Shown in pieces: positions 8,552 through 17,291 of a stretch of 64,000 nucleotides of DNA. Below the pieces are notes generated by a model. That model was given only the letters and a program-made list of their open reading frames with translations. It was not told where the DNA came from and ran no database searches. The DNA is from Maribacter arenosus (GTDB lineage Bacteria > Bacteroidota > Bacteroidia > Flavobacteriales > Flavobacteriaceae), in NCBI RefSeq assembly GCF_014610845.1, contig NZ_JABTCG010000001.1, forward strand, positions 992,001-1,056,000, read 5' to 3'. Position 1 is the stretch's first letter. Each line of letters begins with the position of its first letter. The translations under genes and the position numbers were made by a program.

Positions 8552-9358
8552 TTATAGTTCCTTTATCTTGATATTTCGGAACCAAACATCATCCCCATGG
8601 TCTTGTAACCCAATATATCCTTTAGCAGGTACATCGGCCCAGTCAGGATTTAAAGCTGGGAACTTGCTCCCGGCTACCATTTCGTTCCATTCCGGTGTCC
8701 AAAGGTGGTATTCCACAACATTCTCACCATTTTGCTTATGAACAACAGTGCCCTTAAATACGGTAAGTTCTATTTTATTCCATTCACCCGCAGGTTTGGC
8801 ATTCTGTGGTTTGGCCGGAATTAAGTCATACAACGATCCTGCCATGCGATTGCCATCTTTGCCCAATTTGGCATCAGGGTGTCTTTCATTGTCCAATATT
8901 TGCATTTCAGGAGCGGTTTTCCAGATATAGTCCAACTTTTCTTCCCCTAAGTAGAAAATTCCAGAGTTACCCCCTTCTGAAATTTTCCATTCCAAACTCA
9001 ACGTGAAATTTTGAAATTGCTTATCATAAATGATATCCCCTCCATCTTTCGCACCTGCTTCACCCCGTCCAGAGCCTAACATGTGTAAAGTACCATCGAC
9101 GATTTCCCATGCCGCAGGAAAATGATCTTTTTTATACCCTCTCCAACCTTCAGACGTTGTGCCATCAAAAAGCATGACCCAACCGTCGGCTTTTTCGGCT
9201 TCCGTAAGTCCATTCATTGGAGATTCTTCTTGTGATTCGGCTACCATTTCGGTTTCAACAGCCTCTTCCTCTTTTTGCTCCGCCTTTTTATCCTTGCAAC
9301 TTGACAAGACAGGTAGTAAAATCAAACTAAAAATTACAATTAAACTTATTTTTTTCAT
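8552..9358 (-). CDS. DUF1080 (3-keto-disaccharide hydrolase) lipoprotein
   Basis: A 268-residue lipoprotein with LSSC as lipobox (Cys 21), an acidic Glu-rich linker, and a DUF1080 domain (PF06439) from about residue 57, recognisable by GWVMLFDGTTSEGWRGY at its start and WFRNIKIKEL at its end. The fold is a concanavalin-like beta sandwich. Several members hydrolyse 3-keto-glycosides made by partner oxidoreductases. It follows the Gfo/Idh/MocA gene on the same strand by 93 bases, with a long hairpin between them, and that partner is the expected source of 3-keto substrates. The sugar itself cannot be read from the sequence. Confidence 0.9.
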   Translation of the reverse strand: MKKISLIVIFSLILLPVLSSCKDKKAEQKEEEAVETEMVAESQEESPMNGLTEAEKADGWVMLFDGTTSEGWRGYKKDHFPAAWEIVDGTLHMLGSGRGEAGAKDGGDIIYDKQFQNFTLSLEWKISEGGNSGIFYLGEEKLDYIWKTAPEMQILDNERHPDAKLGKDGNRMAGSLYDLIPAKPQNAKPAGEWNKIELTVFKGTVVHKQNGENVVEYHLWTPEWNEMVAGSKFPALNPDWADVPAKGYIGLQDHGDDVWFRNIKIKEL

Positions 9359-9381
9359 TTGTTAACTCTTTTATGAATTTT

Positions 9382-9419
9382 ATGGGTAGCACTTGTCGTA
9401 ATTGACAAGTGCTATCCAT
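9382..9419 (-). repeat. Long intercistronic hairpin between the oxidoreductase and DUF1080 genes
   Basis: Arms 9382-9397 and 9404-9419 pair over 16 positions (15 Watson-Crick plus one G-T) around a 6-base loop. Neither side carries a T-run, so it is not an ordinary terminator. It could protect the upstream message from 3' exonucleases or set the ratio of the two proteins. Confidence 0.75.
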
Positions 9420-9451
9420 AATTTGTTATTTGATAAATCTATTTAATGCTA

Positions 9452-10963
9452 TTAGGCTGGCATATCGGGCAATGACCATCCTTCCCTATAGGTATGCTTA
9501 ACCAATTCCTCAGAATAGGCCAATGCGTTCATAGGCTCCGTCCAATCTTTGTTGAAAGTTGGGTGGCCATCATGAATTTTGAAACCATCTTTAATAACGG
9601 TTCTAATCTCCTCGTTGGCTCCAATATTGGTGAACTTCATATTTACACCATCCCACTCAAGAATCTTATTCAAGGCCTGTAAGCGAACTGCAAGTACGCC
9701 CATTACAACCATCTCATTAAATGGCCCTGCTTCGGCAAAATCGGAAGTACATGGCTTTCTGTTTTCTGCGCTTTCTTTACACGCCCTTACCCAATCCATT
9801 TCATGTGCTCCTTGATTCCATGCAATGCCTAATTCATCCTCAACACGTCGTTCTGTTTTTGGTGCGGAAATTTTCCTGCCTGACAATAATTCCGGTTCTA
9901 CGCCATAGCAACCTACATGAAGAATGTCTTTGGTGCCGTAGAAGAACGTACCACCACCACTTTTATTAGGTTCTTTGCCTGCTGGCCAATTATCTGGTAA
10001 TTCTGGTTTTATACCACCATCGTACCAATGGACATCAACTTCTGGCAACTTCATCTTTCCGTGCCTTCCCCTATCTGGGAAAGTCAATTTAGCTGCTTGT
10101 GATACAGGAGCAGAATCATTCAATAACAATGAGGAACTTGCCTGTACTTTGGTTGGATATCCCAATTTAAGACCTTCAAAAACAGGATGCAAAATATGGC
10201 AGGCCATATCTCCAAGGGCACCGGTTCCATAGTCCCACCAACCTCTCCAATTCCAAGGATGATATACCTCATTAAAAGGTTTCATTTTAGCCGGTCCGGT
10301 AAACAAATCCCAATTTAAAGTATCTGGCACCCAATCGCCTCTTTCAGGTGTATTCAATCCTTGAGGCCAAATAGGTCTATCGGTAAAGGATTCTACTTTG
10401 GTCACATCGCCGATTGCTCCGCTCCAAAGTATTTCACATGTTTCAGCAACACCGGCACCAGAAGCACCTTGGTTCCCCATTTGGGTAGCCACTTTGTGTT
10501 TCTTCGCTAATTTTGTCAATAACCTGGATTCGTATACAGAATGCGTCAATGGTTTTTGCAGATAAACATGTTTGCCCATCGTCATCGCATGTGCTGAAAC
10601 AATGGCATGTGTATGATCCGCTGTGGCCACTACGATTCCATCAATTTCATCACCCATTTCATCGAACATCTTACGCCAATCCCAATACTTTTTAGCATTT
10701 GGATATCTGTCAAATGCGCCTTTCGCATACTTCCAATCCACATCACAGAGTCCTACAATATTTTGTGATTCCAAATTCTTTAAGTTGGCAAGACCCATGC
10801 CCCCAACGCCTATTCCGGCAATATTCAATTTGTCACTTGGGGCAACATGTCCCAGTCCACTAACGGCATACGACGGGACAATGGTAAACGCTGCAGAAGC
10901 GGCCAAAGTTCTGCCCACAAAATCACGCCGGGTTAAAGTATTCTCATTTTTTTTCTTACTCAT
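9452..10963 (-). CDS. Tat-exported Gfo/Idh/MocA-family oxidoreductase
   Basis: A 503-residue NAD(P)-dependent sugar oxidoreductase. The N-terminus carries a twin-arginine signal (TLTRRDFVG, Arg 12-13) and a hydrophobic stretch, so it is exported folded with its cofactor. The Rossmann domain starts with LNIAGIGVGGMGLANL; the family motif in which a Lys-Pro acts in catalysis is YLQKPLTHS. A C-terminal alpha/beta substrate domain follows. Together with the downstream DUF1080 protein it is a likely pair for oxidising a glycoside at C3 and then cleaving the 3-keto product in the periplasm. The genes split the cell-wall recycling cluster on the opposite strand. Confidence 0.88.
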   Translation of the reverse strand: MSKKKNENTLTRRDFVGRTLAASAAFTIVPSYAVSGLGHVAPSDKLNIAGIGVGGMGLANLKNLESQNIVGLCDVDWKYAKGAFDRYPNAKKYWDWRKMFDEMGDEIDGIVVATADHTHAIVSAHAMTMGKHVYLQKPLTHSVYESRLLTKLAKKHKVATQMGNQGASGAGVAETCEILWSGAIGDVTKVESFTDRPIWPQGLNTPERGDWVPDTLNWDLFTGPAKMKPFNEVYHPWNWRGWWDYGTGALGDMACHILHPVFEGLKLGYPTKVQASSSLLLNDSAPVSQAAKLTFPDRGRHGKMKLPEVDVHWYDGGIKPELPDNWPAGKEPNKSGGGTFFYGTKDILHVGCYGVEPELLSGRKISAPKTERRVEDELGIAWNQGAHEMDWVRACKESAENRKPCTSDFAEAGPFNEMVVMGVLAVRLQALNKILEWDGVNMKFTNIGANEEIRTVIKDGFKIHDGHPTFNKDWTEPMNALAYSEELVKHTYREGWSLPDMPA

Positions 10964-11344
10964 ATTGTATTACTTTATAATCGGTTAATAAAACAGTTAT
11001 TCACTATATTAATTGATTAAGGACTAGTTATAATAATTACATTTCGTCCTAAATAAAACTTTTGAATTTGGCATTTAAGATAAGTCGAATTAACGACTTG
11101 AAATAACAATTATTAAAAATACACAAATTATTTAAAAATCAATAATATGAATTTATCAAAAAACAACAGAATTTAACCTTGAGATATAATCCCGTCGATT
11201 AGAAATACAACTAGAATACCCGATATTGAGCCCTTATAAAAAAGCTGATAATTGTAAAAGAATGATATTTTATACAACATTGAAATTGAATCTATTTATC
11301 TTTCACACCAGATCCTTAGAAAATCATTTAAACCGATACTGTAA
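10964..11344. other. Divergent intergenic region, AT-rich, with one operator-like inverted repeat
   Basis: No gene is seen in these 381 bases between the divergent oxidoreductase and anmK genes. An inverted repeat AAGTCG-N6-CGACTT lies at 11082-11099. A near match to the -7 box, TATCTTTC, is at 11297-11304, about 40 bases before anmK. Nothing else stands out. Confidence 0.4.
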
Positions 11345-12421
11345 ATGAAAACATACAAGGTTATAGGCTTAATGTCAGGCACCTCTTTGGATGGACTTGA
11401 TTTAGCTTTTTGCCAATTCAAGAAAACCTCAGATCGATGGGAATACCAAATAGATCAAACCAAGAGCATATCTTACGCTGCTGGGATGAAAGAAAAGTTG
11501 AAAAATTCAATCTATCTTTCTGCTGATGAGCTTTTGATATTTAACAATACCTATGGCGAATGGCTTGGCAAACAAGTAAGGTCATTCATTGAGCATAATC
11601 GCTTAGATCTGGATTTTATTGCAAGTCATGGCCATACTACACACCATCAACCTGAAAAAGGCCTAACATATCAAATAGGTTCTGGTCAACATTTGGCGAA
11701 TGTAAGCGGATACAAGGTTGTCTGCGACTTTCGAACAAATGATGTTGCGATGGGTGGACAAGGGGCACCTCTTGTGCCCATAGGTGACCGCTTATTATTC
11801 GGTGAATATGATTTTTGCCTTAATCTCGGTGGAATAAGTAATATTTCGTTCGAAAAAAACGGACAGCGTATTGCGTATGATATTGGATTGGCCAATATGA
11901 TCCTGAACCATATTACCCAAAAAATCGATATGCAATACGATAAAGGAGGGAAACTGGCCCAAAGTGGAAAACTTAATCTGAAAATGCTTAAAGCATTGAA
12001 CGCATTGGATTATTATGCCTTACCATTCCCAAAATCAACCGGGTATGAATGGTTCATGGACAAAGTAGTACCCATCATCGAAGCCACCGATGACCGTATC
12101 GAAAACCTCTTACATACTTCCGTTCACCATTTGTGTGAACAGATTGCCATTCAAGTAATTCGCAATAATAACAAATCAAAGGCAAGCTTATTGATCACTG
12201 GTGGTGGTGCACTTAACGATTTTCTAATTGCGACCCTAAAAACAAAATTAGGGGAAGCCATTGAAGTAATTGTACCATCCAAAAAGTTAATAGAAAATAA
12301 GGAAGCTTTGATATTCGCCTTAATGGGCGTTCTGCGAATAGAACAGGAAATAAATGTGCTAAGCTCTGTAACGGGAGCTAGTAGGGACTCTTCGAGTGGT
12401 GTGGTTTTTTTACCAAATTAA
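11345..12421 (+). CDS. anmK: Anhydro-N-acetylmuramic acid kinase AnmK
   Basis: AnmK opens the 1,6-anhydro ring of anhydroMurNAc and phosphorylates it to MurNAc-6-phosphate with ATP. The 358-residue protein begins with the family signature GLMSGTSLDGLD (8-19), continues with the ATP-binding LGGISNIS and the C-terminal nucleotide motif LLITGGGALND, and has the normal family length. It acts in the cytoplasm between NagZ and MurQ, both encoded within 11 kb. It ends 11 bases from the convergent exonuclease gene, with no clear terminator. Confidence 0.95.
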   Translation: MKTYKVIGLMSGTSLDGLDLAFCQFKKTSDRWEYQIDQTKSISYAAGMKEKLKNSIYLSADELLIFNNTYGEWLGKQVRSFIEHNRLDLDFIASHGHTTHHQPEKGLTYQIGSGQHLANVSGYKVVCDFRTNDVAMGGQGAPLVPIGDRLLFGEYDFCLNLGGISNISFEKNGQRIAYDIGLANMILNHITQKIDMQYDKGGKLAQSGKLNLKMLKALNALDYYALPFPKSTGYEWFMDKVVPIIEATDDRIENLLHTSVHHLCEQIAIQVIRNNNKSKASLLITGGGALNDFLIATLKTKLGEAIEVIVPSKKLIENKEALIFALMGVLRIEQEINVLSSVTGASRDSSSGVVFLPN

Positions 12422-12432
12422 ATTTAGGTTCC

Positions 12433-13101
12433 TTATAATAATCCTCGGCGCTCTGAATTAAAAAACAGGTCACTTACCTTTAATTTTCCGCTCCGCGATA
12501 AATTCGAAACTATCTTCAAAAAGACCAGCCCGGTTAAAAAAGCGTCCCCAGCAGCGGTATGCCGGTCATGTTGCCTTAACTTGAAGATAGCACACAGCTG
12601 ATCAAGGGAATGCCGATTTTCCTTATTTTCACACAGCGTGGTTTTCTTGAACAGCACACCAGTATCCAATACCTTGTTCTTAAGTTTGGGAAGTCCCATT
12701 CTGGCCAAACTTTCGTTGATCATCGCAATATCAAAAGCGGCATGATGGGCCACTAAAACAGAATTTTTTATGTATCCCAAGAAGGTGATGATCGCCTCTT
12801 CTTCTGCCAATTTAAGCAGGCCACCCTCTTTTAAAATTCCATGAATGCCAACGGTACCAGCATTGAATACTTCTTGTTTTACATAAAGCTCCAAGGAATC
12901 CCCAACATCGATTTTCAGATGAAAAACCGACAAGGCCCCAATTGACAATAAGCGGTCTTTTCTAACATCCAGTCCAGTCGTTTCCGTGTCGAATACCACG
13001 AAACGAACGGCGTGTAAATCCTGTGGAAGCTTCTCCTTGAAATGACCTGTATAGGCCTTCCAAAATTCTGGTTTACCTCTTTTTAAAATCCTACTGAACA
13101 T
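12433..13101 (-). CDS. DnaQ/epsilon-like DEDDh 3'-5' exonuclease
   Basis: A 222-residue protein with the exonuclease I motif VVFDTETTGLD (acidic Asp and Glu), a second acidic motif in LVAHHAAFDIAMI and the third in RHTAAGDAFLTG (His and Asp). It is a stand-alone epsilon-like nuclease, not a full DNA polymerase III subunit. It lies 1 base after the cNMP/CBS/DUF294 gene on the same strand; this pair next to an acetate symporter is a recurring arrangement in bacteria, where the nuclease role is unclear. DNA or small signalling nucleotides are both possible substrates. Confidence 0.88.
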   Translation of the reverse strand: MFSRILKRGKPEFWKAYTGHFKEKLPQDLHAVRFVVFDTETTGLDVRKDRLLSIGALSVFHLKIDVGDSLELYVKQEVFNAGTVGIHGILKEGGLLKLAEEEAIITFLGYIKNSVLVAHHAAFDIAMINESLARMGLPKLKNKVLDTGVLFKKTTLCENKENRHSLDQLCAIFKLRQHDRHTAAGDAFLTGLVFLKIVSNLSRSGKLKVSDLFFNSERRGLL

Positions 13102-13102
13102 G

Positions 13103-15013
13103 CTACATCATTTGGGCTAGGTTAAATCGTACTTTGATTAATTCCTGAATATCCTTTATAGAACCAAAGCATCCTTTTAATTTTAAACGGTTTGACTTAC
13201 TGAGCGATTTTAGGTCTATAAATCTACCCGAATCCTTATGCTTTAATCCTTCAACGGTCCTAAAACGCAATAGAATTTTAAAAGCATCCATACAAGCATT
13301 ATAAAGCTCTTTATTTTGAGGTTCCAATTCCGAAAGTTTTTCAAACCTTTTTAAGGTATTATTATGATCCTTTATGTTTTGAGATAACACTAATACCCTA
13401 GCTGCATCGACCAAAGGCATCATAGCCCTGGCTTTAATATCGAACAAGTCTTTATGTTCCCCGCTATGTTCCACCAAAAATTGCCTAAAGAAGCTCAAAG
13501 GAGGTGGGTTTTTAATAGCATTCATAGCCAAGAAATTTAAAAATATACTGTACCTATCAATCGATTGAAAAATACTTTCCGTCATTTGATCAACTAAGTG
13601 CACATCGCCATACACGCGATTATAATCAAAAAAAATGGTTGAGAGCATTATTTTATCTTCATCAGGGCGGGTGATCCAATCCTTGAACTGGTTTTTCCAT
13701 TCGGAGAGCGATAAACACCATTTAGGGTTGTTGGCCATCATTTCGGCCGGGCAATATTCAAATCCCACAACATTCAATTTTTCCGTAATCAAATGGGCCA
13801 GTTTAAGAAAGTATGATTTTGTTTCATCAAATTGTTCAGCAGGTACATCGGCAAAAACGAGTGCATTGTCCTGATCGGTCAAAAGCAACTGTTCCTCCCT
13901 GCCTTGACTGCCTAAGGAAAGCCATGTAAAGGTTGTGGGCGGTTGGACGCTCATTTCGTCCAAGGAAAGTTCTATCACCTTCTCCGTAATGGCCTCATTG
14001 ATAGCCGAAATTATTTTTGAAACAAAACTGACCGGAATATGCTGAACGAGATAGCGGTGCATTAAATCTTGGGCTTTTTGGCTTACATTCCTGAGGTTTT
14101 CAGCAGTAAGCGCCCTTTTTACCTCCTTGATTAAAAAAGAGGGATTATTGCTTTGGGCCACCACAAGGTCATGTTCGGACAAAACCCCAACAAGTTTTGA
14201 TTCCACTGTCCCGTCCTTAGTAATACACAGGTGGGTTATTTTATTTCTGAGCATTGTTATTTGCGCCTCGGCAATGGAAATATTTTCAGAGACCGTAATC
14301 ACTGGCGAACTCATAATCTGTGATACCTTATCGGAAATAGAGAACTTTCCCGTAGCGATCTTGGTGCGTAAGTCCTTGTCGGTAATTATTCCTTTGGGTC
14401 GGTTATCCTTGGTGATGATTATCGAGCCTACCTTTTTTTCGGTCATAGTCACTGCTGCCGTCCCTATTTGGGTATCCTCTTGACAGATTACCGGGGATTT
14501 TCTATGCGTCACAGTCTGTATGTATGCCAAGTGATCCGTATCCTGACTAAATTCTCCCTCCAAGGAATACAGTCGGCCTTTTTCCCTTTTTAAATGAGGA
14601 TTTAAATTATTGGATGCGAAACTGGCTATAATAAATTTACTCGCATCTACATTACTAGTAATATATTTTTCCAGTAAACTTGAAGATATAGCGTAGACAA
14701 TACTCTCTTCAATGGCTTTTGCGCTTAACCGATAATCACTTTGACGAATAAGTGCCCTTAATCCAAAAATATCCCCTTCATCACACTTATCCACAAGAAT
14801 ATTCCCATCCCTAAAAATACCTATGGCACCATCCTTAACAACATAAAATGCATCGTGTAGTCCTTCATCTTTCTCAAATACATAATCATCAACTTCATAA
14901 TAACCAATTTTGACCTGTTCACAAATTGTCATCAACTGCCCTTCTTCCAAGCTGTTGAAAGGTGGAAAGTCCTTTAGAAAGTCATAGATGCGTTGTGCAA
15001 TCGTATTTTTCAT
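13103..15013 (-). CDS. Cyclic nucleotide-binding / CBS pair / DUF294 nucleotidyltransferase-like signalling protein
   Basis: A 636-residue cytoplasmic multidomain protein. Residues about 15-135 form a cNMP-binding (Crp-like) domain, about 165-290 a tandem CBS pair that would sense adenine nucleotides, about 320-470 a DUF294 nucleotidyltransferase-like domain with GSQGREEQLLLTDQDNAL, in which the G-S and paired-Asp pattern of GlnD-type enzymes is intact, and about 490-630 the DUF294 C-terminal helical domain. It is divergent from the DUF4212-SSS-acs operon and probably tunes acetate uptake or activation. A near -7 box TATCTTTA (15018-15025) ends 4 bases before the ATG. Confidence 0.9.
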   Translation of the reverse strand: MKNTIAQRIYDFLKDFPPFNSLEEGQLMTICEQVKIGYYEVDDYVFEKDEGLHDAFYVVKDGAIGIFRDGNILVDKCDEGDIFGLRALIRQSDYRLSAKAIEESIVYAISSSLLEKYITSNVDASKFIIASFASNNLNPHLKREKGRLYSLEGEFSQDTDHLAYIQTVTHRKSPVICQEDTQIGTAAVTMTEKKVGSIIITKDNRPKGIITDKDLRTKIATGKFSISDKVSQIMSSPVITVSENISIAEAQITMLRNKITHLCITKDGTVESKLVGVLSEHDLVVAQSNNPSFLIKEVKRALTAENLRNVSQKAQDLMHRYLVQHIPVSFVSKIISAINEAITEKVIELSLDEMSVQPPTTFTWLSLGSQGREEQLLLTDQDNALVFADVPAEQFDETKSYFLKLAHLITEKLNVVGFEYCPAEMMANNPKWCLSLSEWKNQFKDWITRPDEDKIMLSTIFFDYNRVYGDVHLVDQMTESIFQSIDRYSIFLNFLAMNAIKNPPPLSFFRQFLVEHSGEHKDLFDIKARAMMPLVDAARVLVLSQNIKDHNNTLKRFEKLSELEPQNKELYNACMDAFKILLRFRTVEGLKHKDSGRFIDLKSLSKSNRLKLKGCFGSIKDIQELIKVRFNLAQMM

Positions 15014-15191
15014 AAACTAAAGATAATCAATGAAACCTACTCAAAATATGAAGTGTGCCATAATCTGAGTATTGTATTACTTGTTCGTAATCTACATCAC
15101 CCCAATGGAATATTGTACAAATTGGAAATGCTTTTATATTATAGTTTCAAATAACTATATTAGTACAATAAGATTATAATATCCCGATTCC

Positions 15192-15210
15192 ATTTCAAAA
15201 CCTTTGAAAT
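15192..15210. promoter_or_regulatory. Inverted repeat ATTTCAAA-N3-TTTGAAAT just before the DUF4212 gene
   Basis: Two perfect 8-base arms with a 3-base spacer end 10 bases before the ATG at 15221. It could be an operator, or fold in the leader and block ribosome access. No TAnnTTTG box was found nearby. Confidence 0.5.
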
Positions 15211-15220
15211 AATACATCCT

Positions 15221-15481
15221 ATGTCCGATCATCAAAAAAAGGCCACCGCCTATTGGAAAGAAAACGTTAGATATCTTTTTATCCTCCTCGCAATCTGGTT
15301 TTTGGTTTCCTTTGGGGCGGGCATTCTTTTTAAAGACGCTTTAAATGCTTTTAAAATTGGAGGTTTCAAAGTTGGCTTTTGGTTCGCCCAGCAAGGTTCA
15401 ATCTATGTATTCGTGATTCTGATTTTCATCTATGTAAGATTGATGAATAAACTAGATGAAAAATACGGGTACCACGAATAG
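15221..15481 (+). CDS. DUF4212 small subunit of a sodium/substrate symporter
   Basis: An 86-residue membrane protein with two hydrophobic segments (about 20-45 and 55-75) and the family phrase KENVRYLFILLAIWFLVSF. DUF4212 proteins are encoded directly before SSS-family symporters of the acetate type and are regarded as their small subunit. Here the symporter follows after 23 bases. The last residues, VRLMNKLDEKYGYHE, are charged and cytoplasmic. Confidence 0.92.
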   Translation: MSDHQKKATAYWKENVRYLFILLAIWFLVSFGAGILFKDALNAFKIGGFKVGFWFAQQGSIYVFVILIFIYVRLMNKLDEKYGYHE

Positions 15482-15504
15482 TCACCAACCATAACTCTGT
15501 ACAT

Positions 15505-17217
15505 ATGAATGTTCAAACTTGGACGTATATATTAGTAGGTATTACCTTTTCCCTTTACATAGGAATTGCCATATGGTCACGGGCTTCGTCTACCAAAGAT
15601 TTTTATGTAGCTGGAGGTGGGGTCTCCCCCCTCGCCAATGGAATGGCAACGGCGGCCGATTGGATGTCAGCAGCATCATTTATTTCAATGTCCGGAATTA
15701 TTGCTTTTGCCGGATACGACGGGTCAGTTTATCTTATGGGTTGGACTGGCGGTTATGTGCTTTTGGCATTATTGCTAGCACCCTATCTTAGAAAGTTCGG
15801 TAAATTCACGGTCCCTGATTTTATAGGCGACCGATACTACTCTAAAACCGCTAGAATCGTTGCGGTTTTCTGTGCTTTGATTGTGTCTTTTACCTATGTT
15901 GCAGGCCAGATGCGTGGTGTAGGTGTGGTGTTTTCAAGATTTTTGGAAGTTGATATCAATACAGGGGTAATCATTGGAATGATCATTGTACTGTTTTATG
16001 CTGTGCTTGGAGGAATGAAAGGGATTACCTATACACAAGTAGCCCAATACTGTGTGTTGATCTTTGCTTTTATGGTACCTGCAATCTTCATTTCAATTCA
16101 AATGACGGGTAATCCCATACCCCAATTAGGGATGGGTTCGACCTTGAATGATGGCTCTGGCACATATTTACTTGATAAATTAAATGGTCTTTCTACGGAA
16201 TTGGGATTTTCGGAATATACAGATGGTTCAAAAAAAATGATAGATGTATTTGCAATTACTTTAGCCCTAATGGTTGGTACCGCTGGGCTCCCACATGTAA
16301 TTGTTAGGTTTTTCACGGTTAAAAGAGTAAAAGATGCAAGAAAATCTGCAGGTTTGGCCTTGTTATTAATTGCGATCCTTTATACCACAGCACCAGCAGT
16401 TGCGGTTTTTTCCAAAACAAATCTAATAAACACGGTAAGCAATCAGCCATATGCCCATATGCCTAAATGGTTCAAAAATTGGGAAAATACCGGATTACTA
16501 ACCTTTACTGATATAAACAACGATGGAAAAATCCAATTTCTAGCGGATAAAGGTAAGAATGAGTTAATAGTGGATAACGACATCATGGTTTTAGCAAATC
16601 CTGAAATTGCGAATTTACCGGCATGGGTAATAGCTTTGGTGGCGGCAGGAGGTTTGGCAGCAGCGCTTTCAACCGCAGCTGGTTTATTGCTGGTAATATC
16701 CTCATCGGTTTCCCACGATTTGATCAAAAAAGTGTTCAGGCCCAAGATCTCTGAAAAAGGGGAGCTTTGGGCAGCTAGAATATCGGCGACTTTTGCCGTG
16801 GTAATCGCAGGTTATTTTGGGGTCAATCCACCTGGTTTTGTGGCAGCAGTAGTCGCCTTGGCTTTTGGCATGGCAGCGGCCTCTTTTTTTCCAGCGATCC
16901 TTTTAGGTATTTTTTATAAAAAAATGAATAAGGAAGGAGCAATTACAGGAATGGTCGTAGGCATCTCATTAATGCTATTTTATATACTAAAATTCAAATT
17001 TGGTGTTTTCGATGGAGGAAAGGAAGCCGTAGAAGGCCTAAAGGCATCGTGGTGGTTTGGAATATCCCCAGAAGGGTTTGGTACCATGGCCATGATTGTT
17101 AACTTTATTGTAGCTATCGCCGTCAACAAGCTTACTCCAGAACCTCCCGAGGAGGTTCAGGAAATTGTTGAACATATAAGAATACCTAGCGGTGCAGAGG
17201 AGCCCTCTATTCATTGA
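15505..17217 (+). CDS. Sodium:solute symporter, acetate (ActP/VC_2705-like) type
   Basis: A 570-residue SSS-family transporter with about 13 hydrophobic segments. The N-terminal part has FYVAGGGVSPLANGMATAAD, and GGLAAALSTAAGLLLVISSS later marks the Na+-site helix of the family. A polar insertion of about 60 residues around 310-370 is typical of the VC_2705 subfamily that pairs with DUF4212. Sodium-driven uptake of acetate or another short acid is likely because acs follows 74 bases downstream. The exact substrate is inferred from context. Confidence 0.92.
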   Translation: MNVQTWTYILVGITFSLYIGIAIWSRASSTKDFYVAGGGVSPLANGMATAADWMSAASFISMSGIIAFAGYDGSVYLMGWTGGYVLLALLLAPYLRKFGKFTVPDFIGDRYYSKTARIVAVFCALIVSFTYVAGQMRGVGVVFSRFLEVDINTGVIIGMIIVLFYAVLGGMKGITYTQVAQYCVLIFAFMVPAIFISIQMTGNPIPQLGMGSTLNDGSGTYLLDKLNGLSTELGFSEYTDGSKKMIDVFAITLALMVGTAGLPHVIVRFFTVKRVKDARKSAGLALLLIAILYTTAPAVAVFSKTNLINTVSNQPYAHMPKWFKNWENTGLLTFTDINNDGKIQFLADKGKNELIVDNDIMVLANPEIANLPAWVIALVAAGGLAAALSTAAGLLLVISSSVSHDLIKKVFRPKISEKGELWAARISATFAVVIAGYFGVNPPGFVAAVVALAFGMAAASFFPAILLGIFYKKMNKEGAITGMVVGISLMLFYILKFKFGVFDGGKEAVEGLKASWWFGISPEGFGTMAMIVNFIVAIAVNKLTPEPPEEVQEIVEHIRIPSGAEEPSIH

Positions 17218-17291
17218 ATTAATGTCATTAAGGTTATTGCCATTATACATCAGTTTCGGTTTTTATTTTATATTAATACAAGATTAATCAA

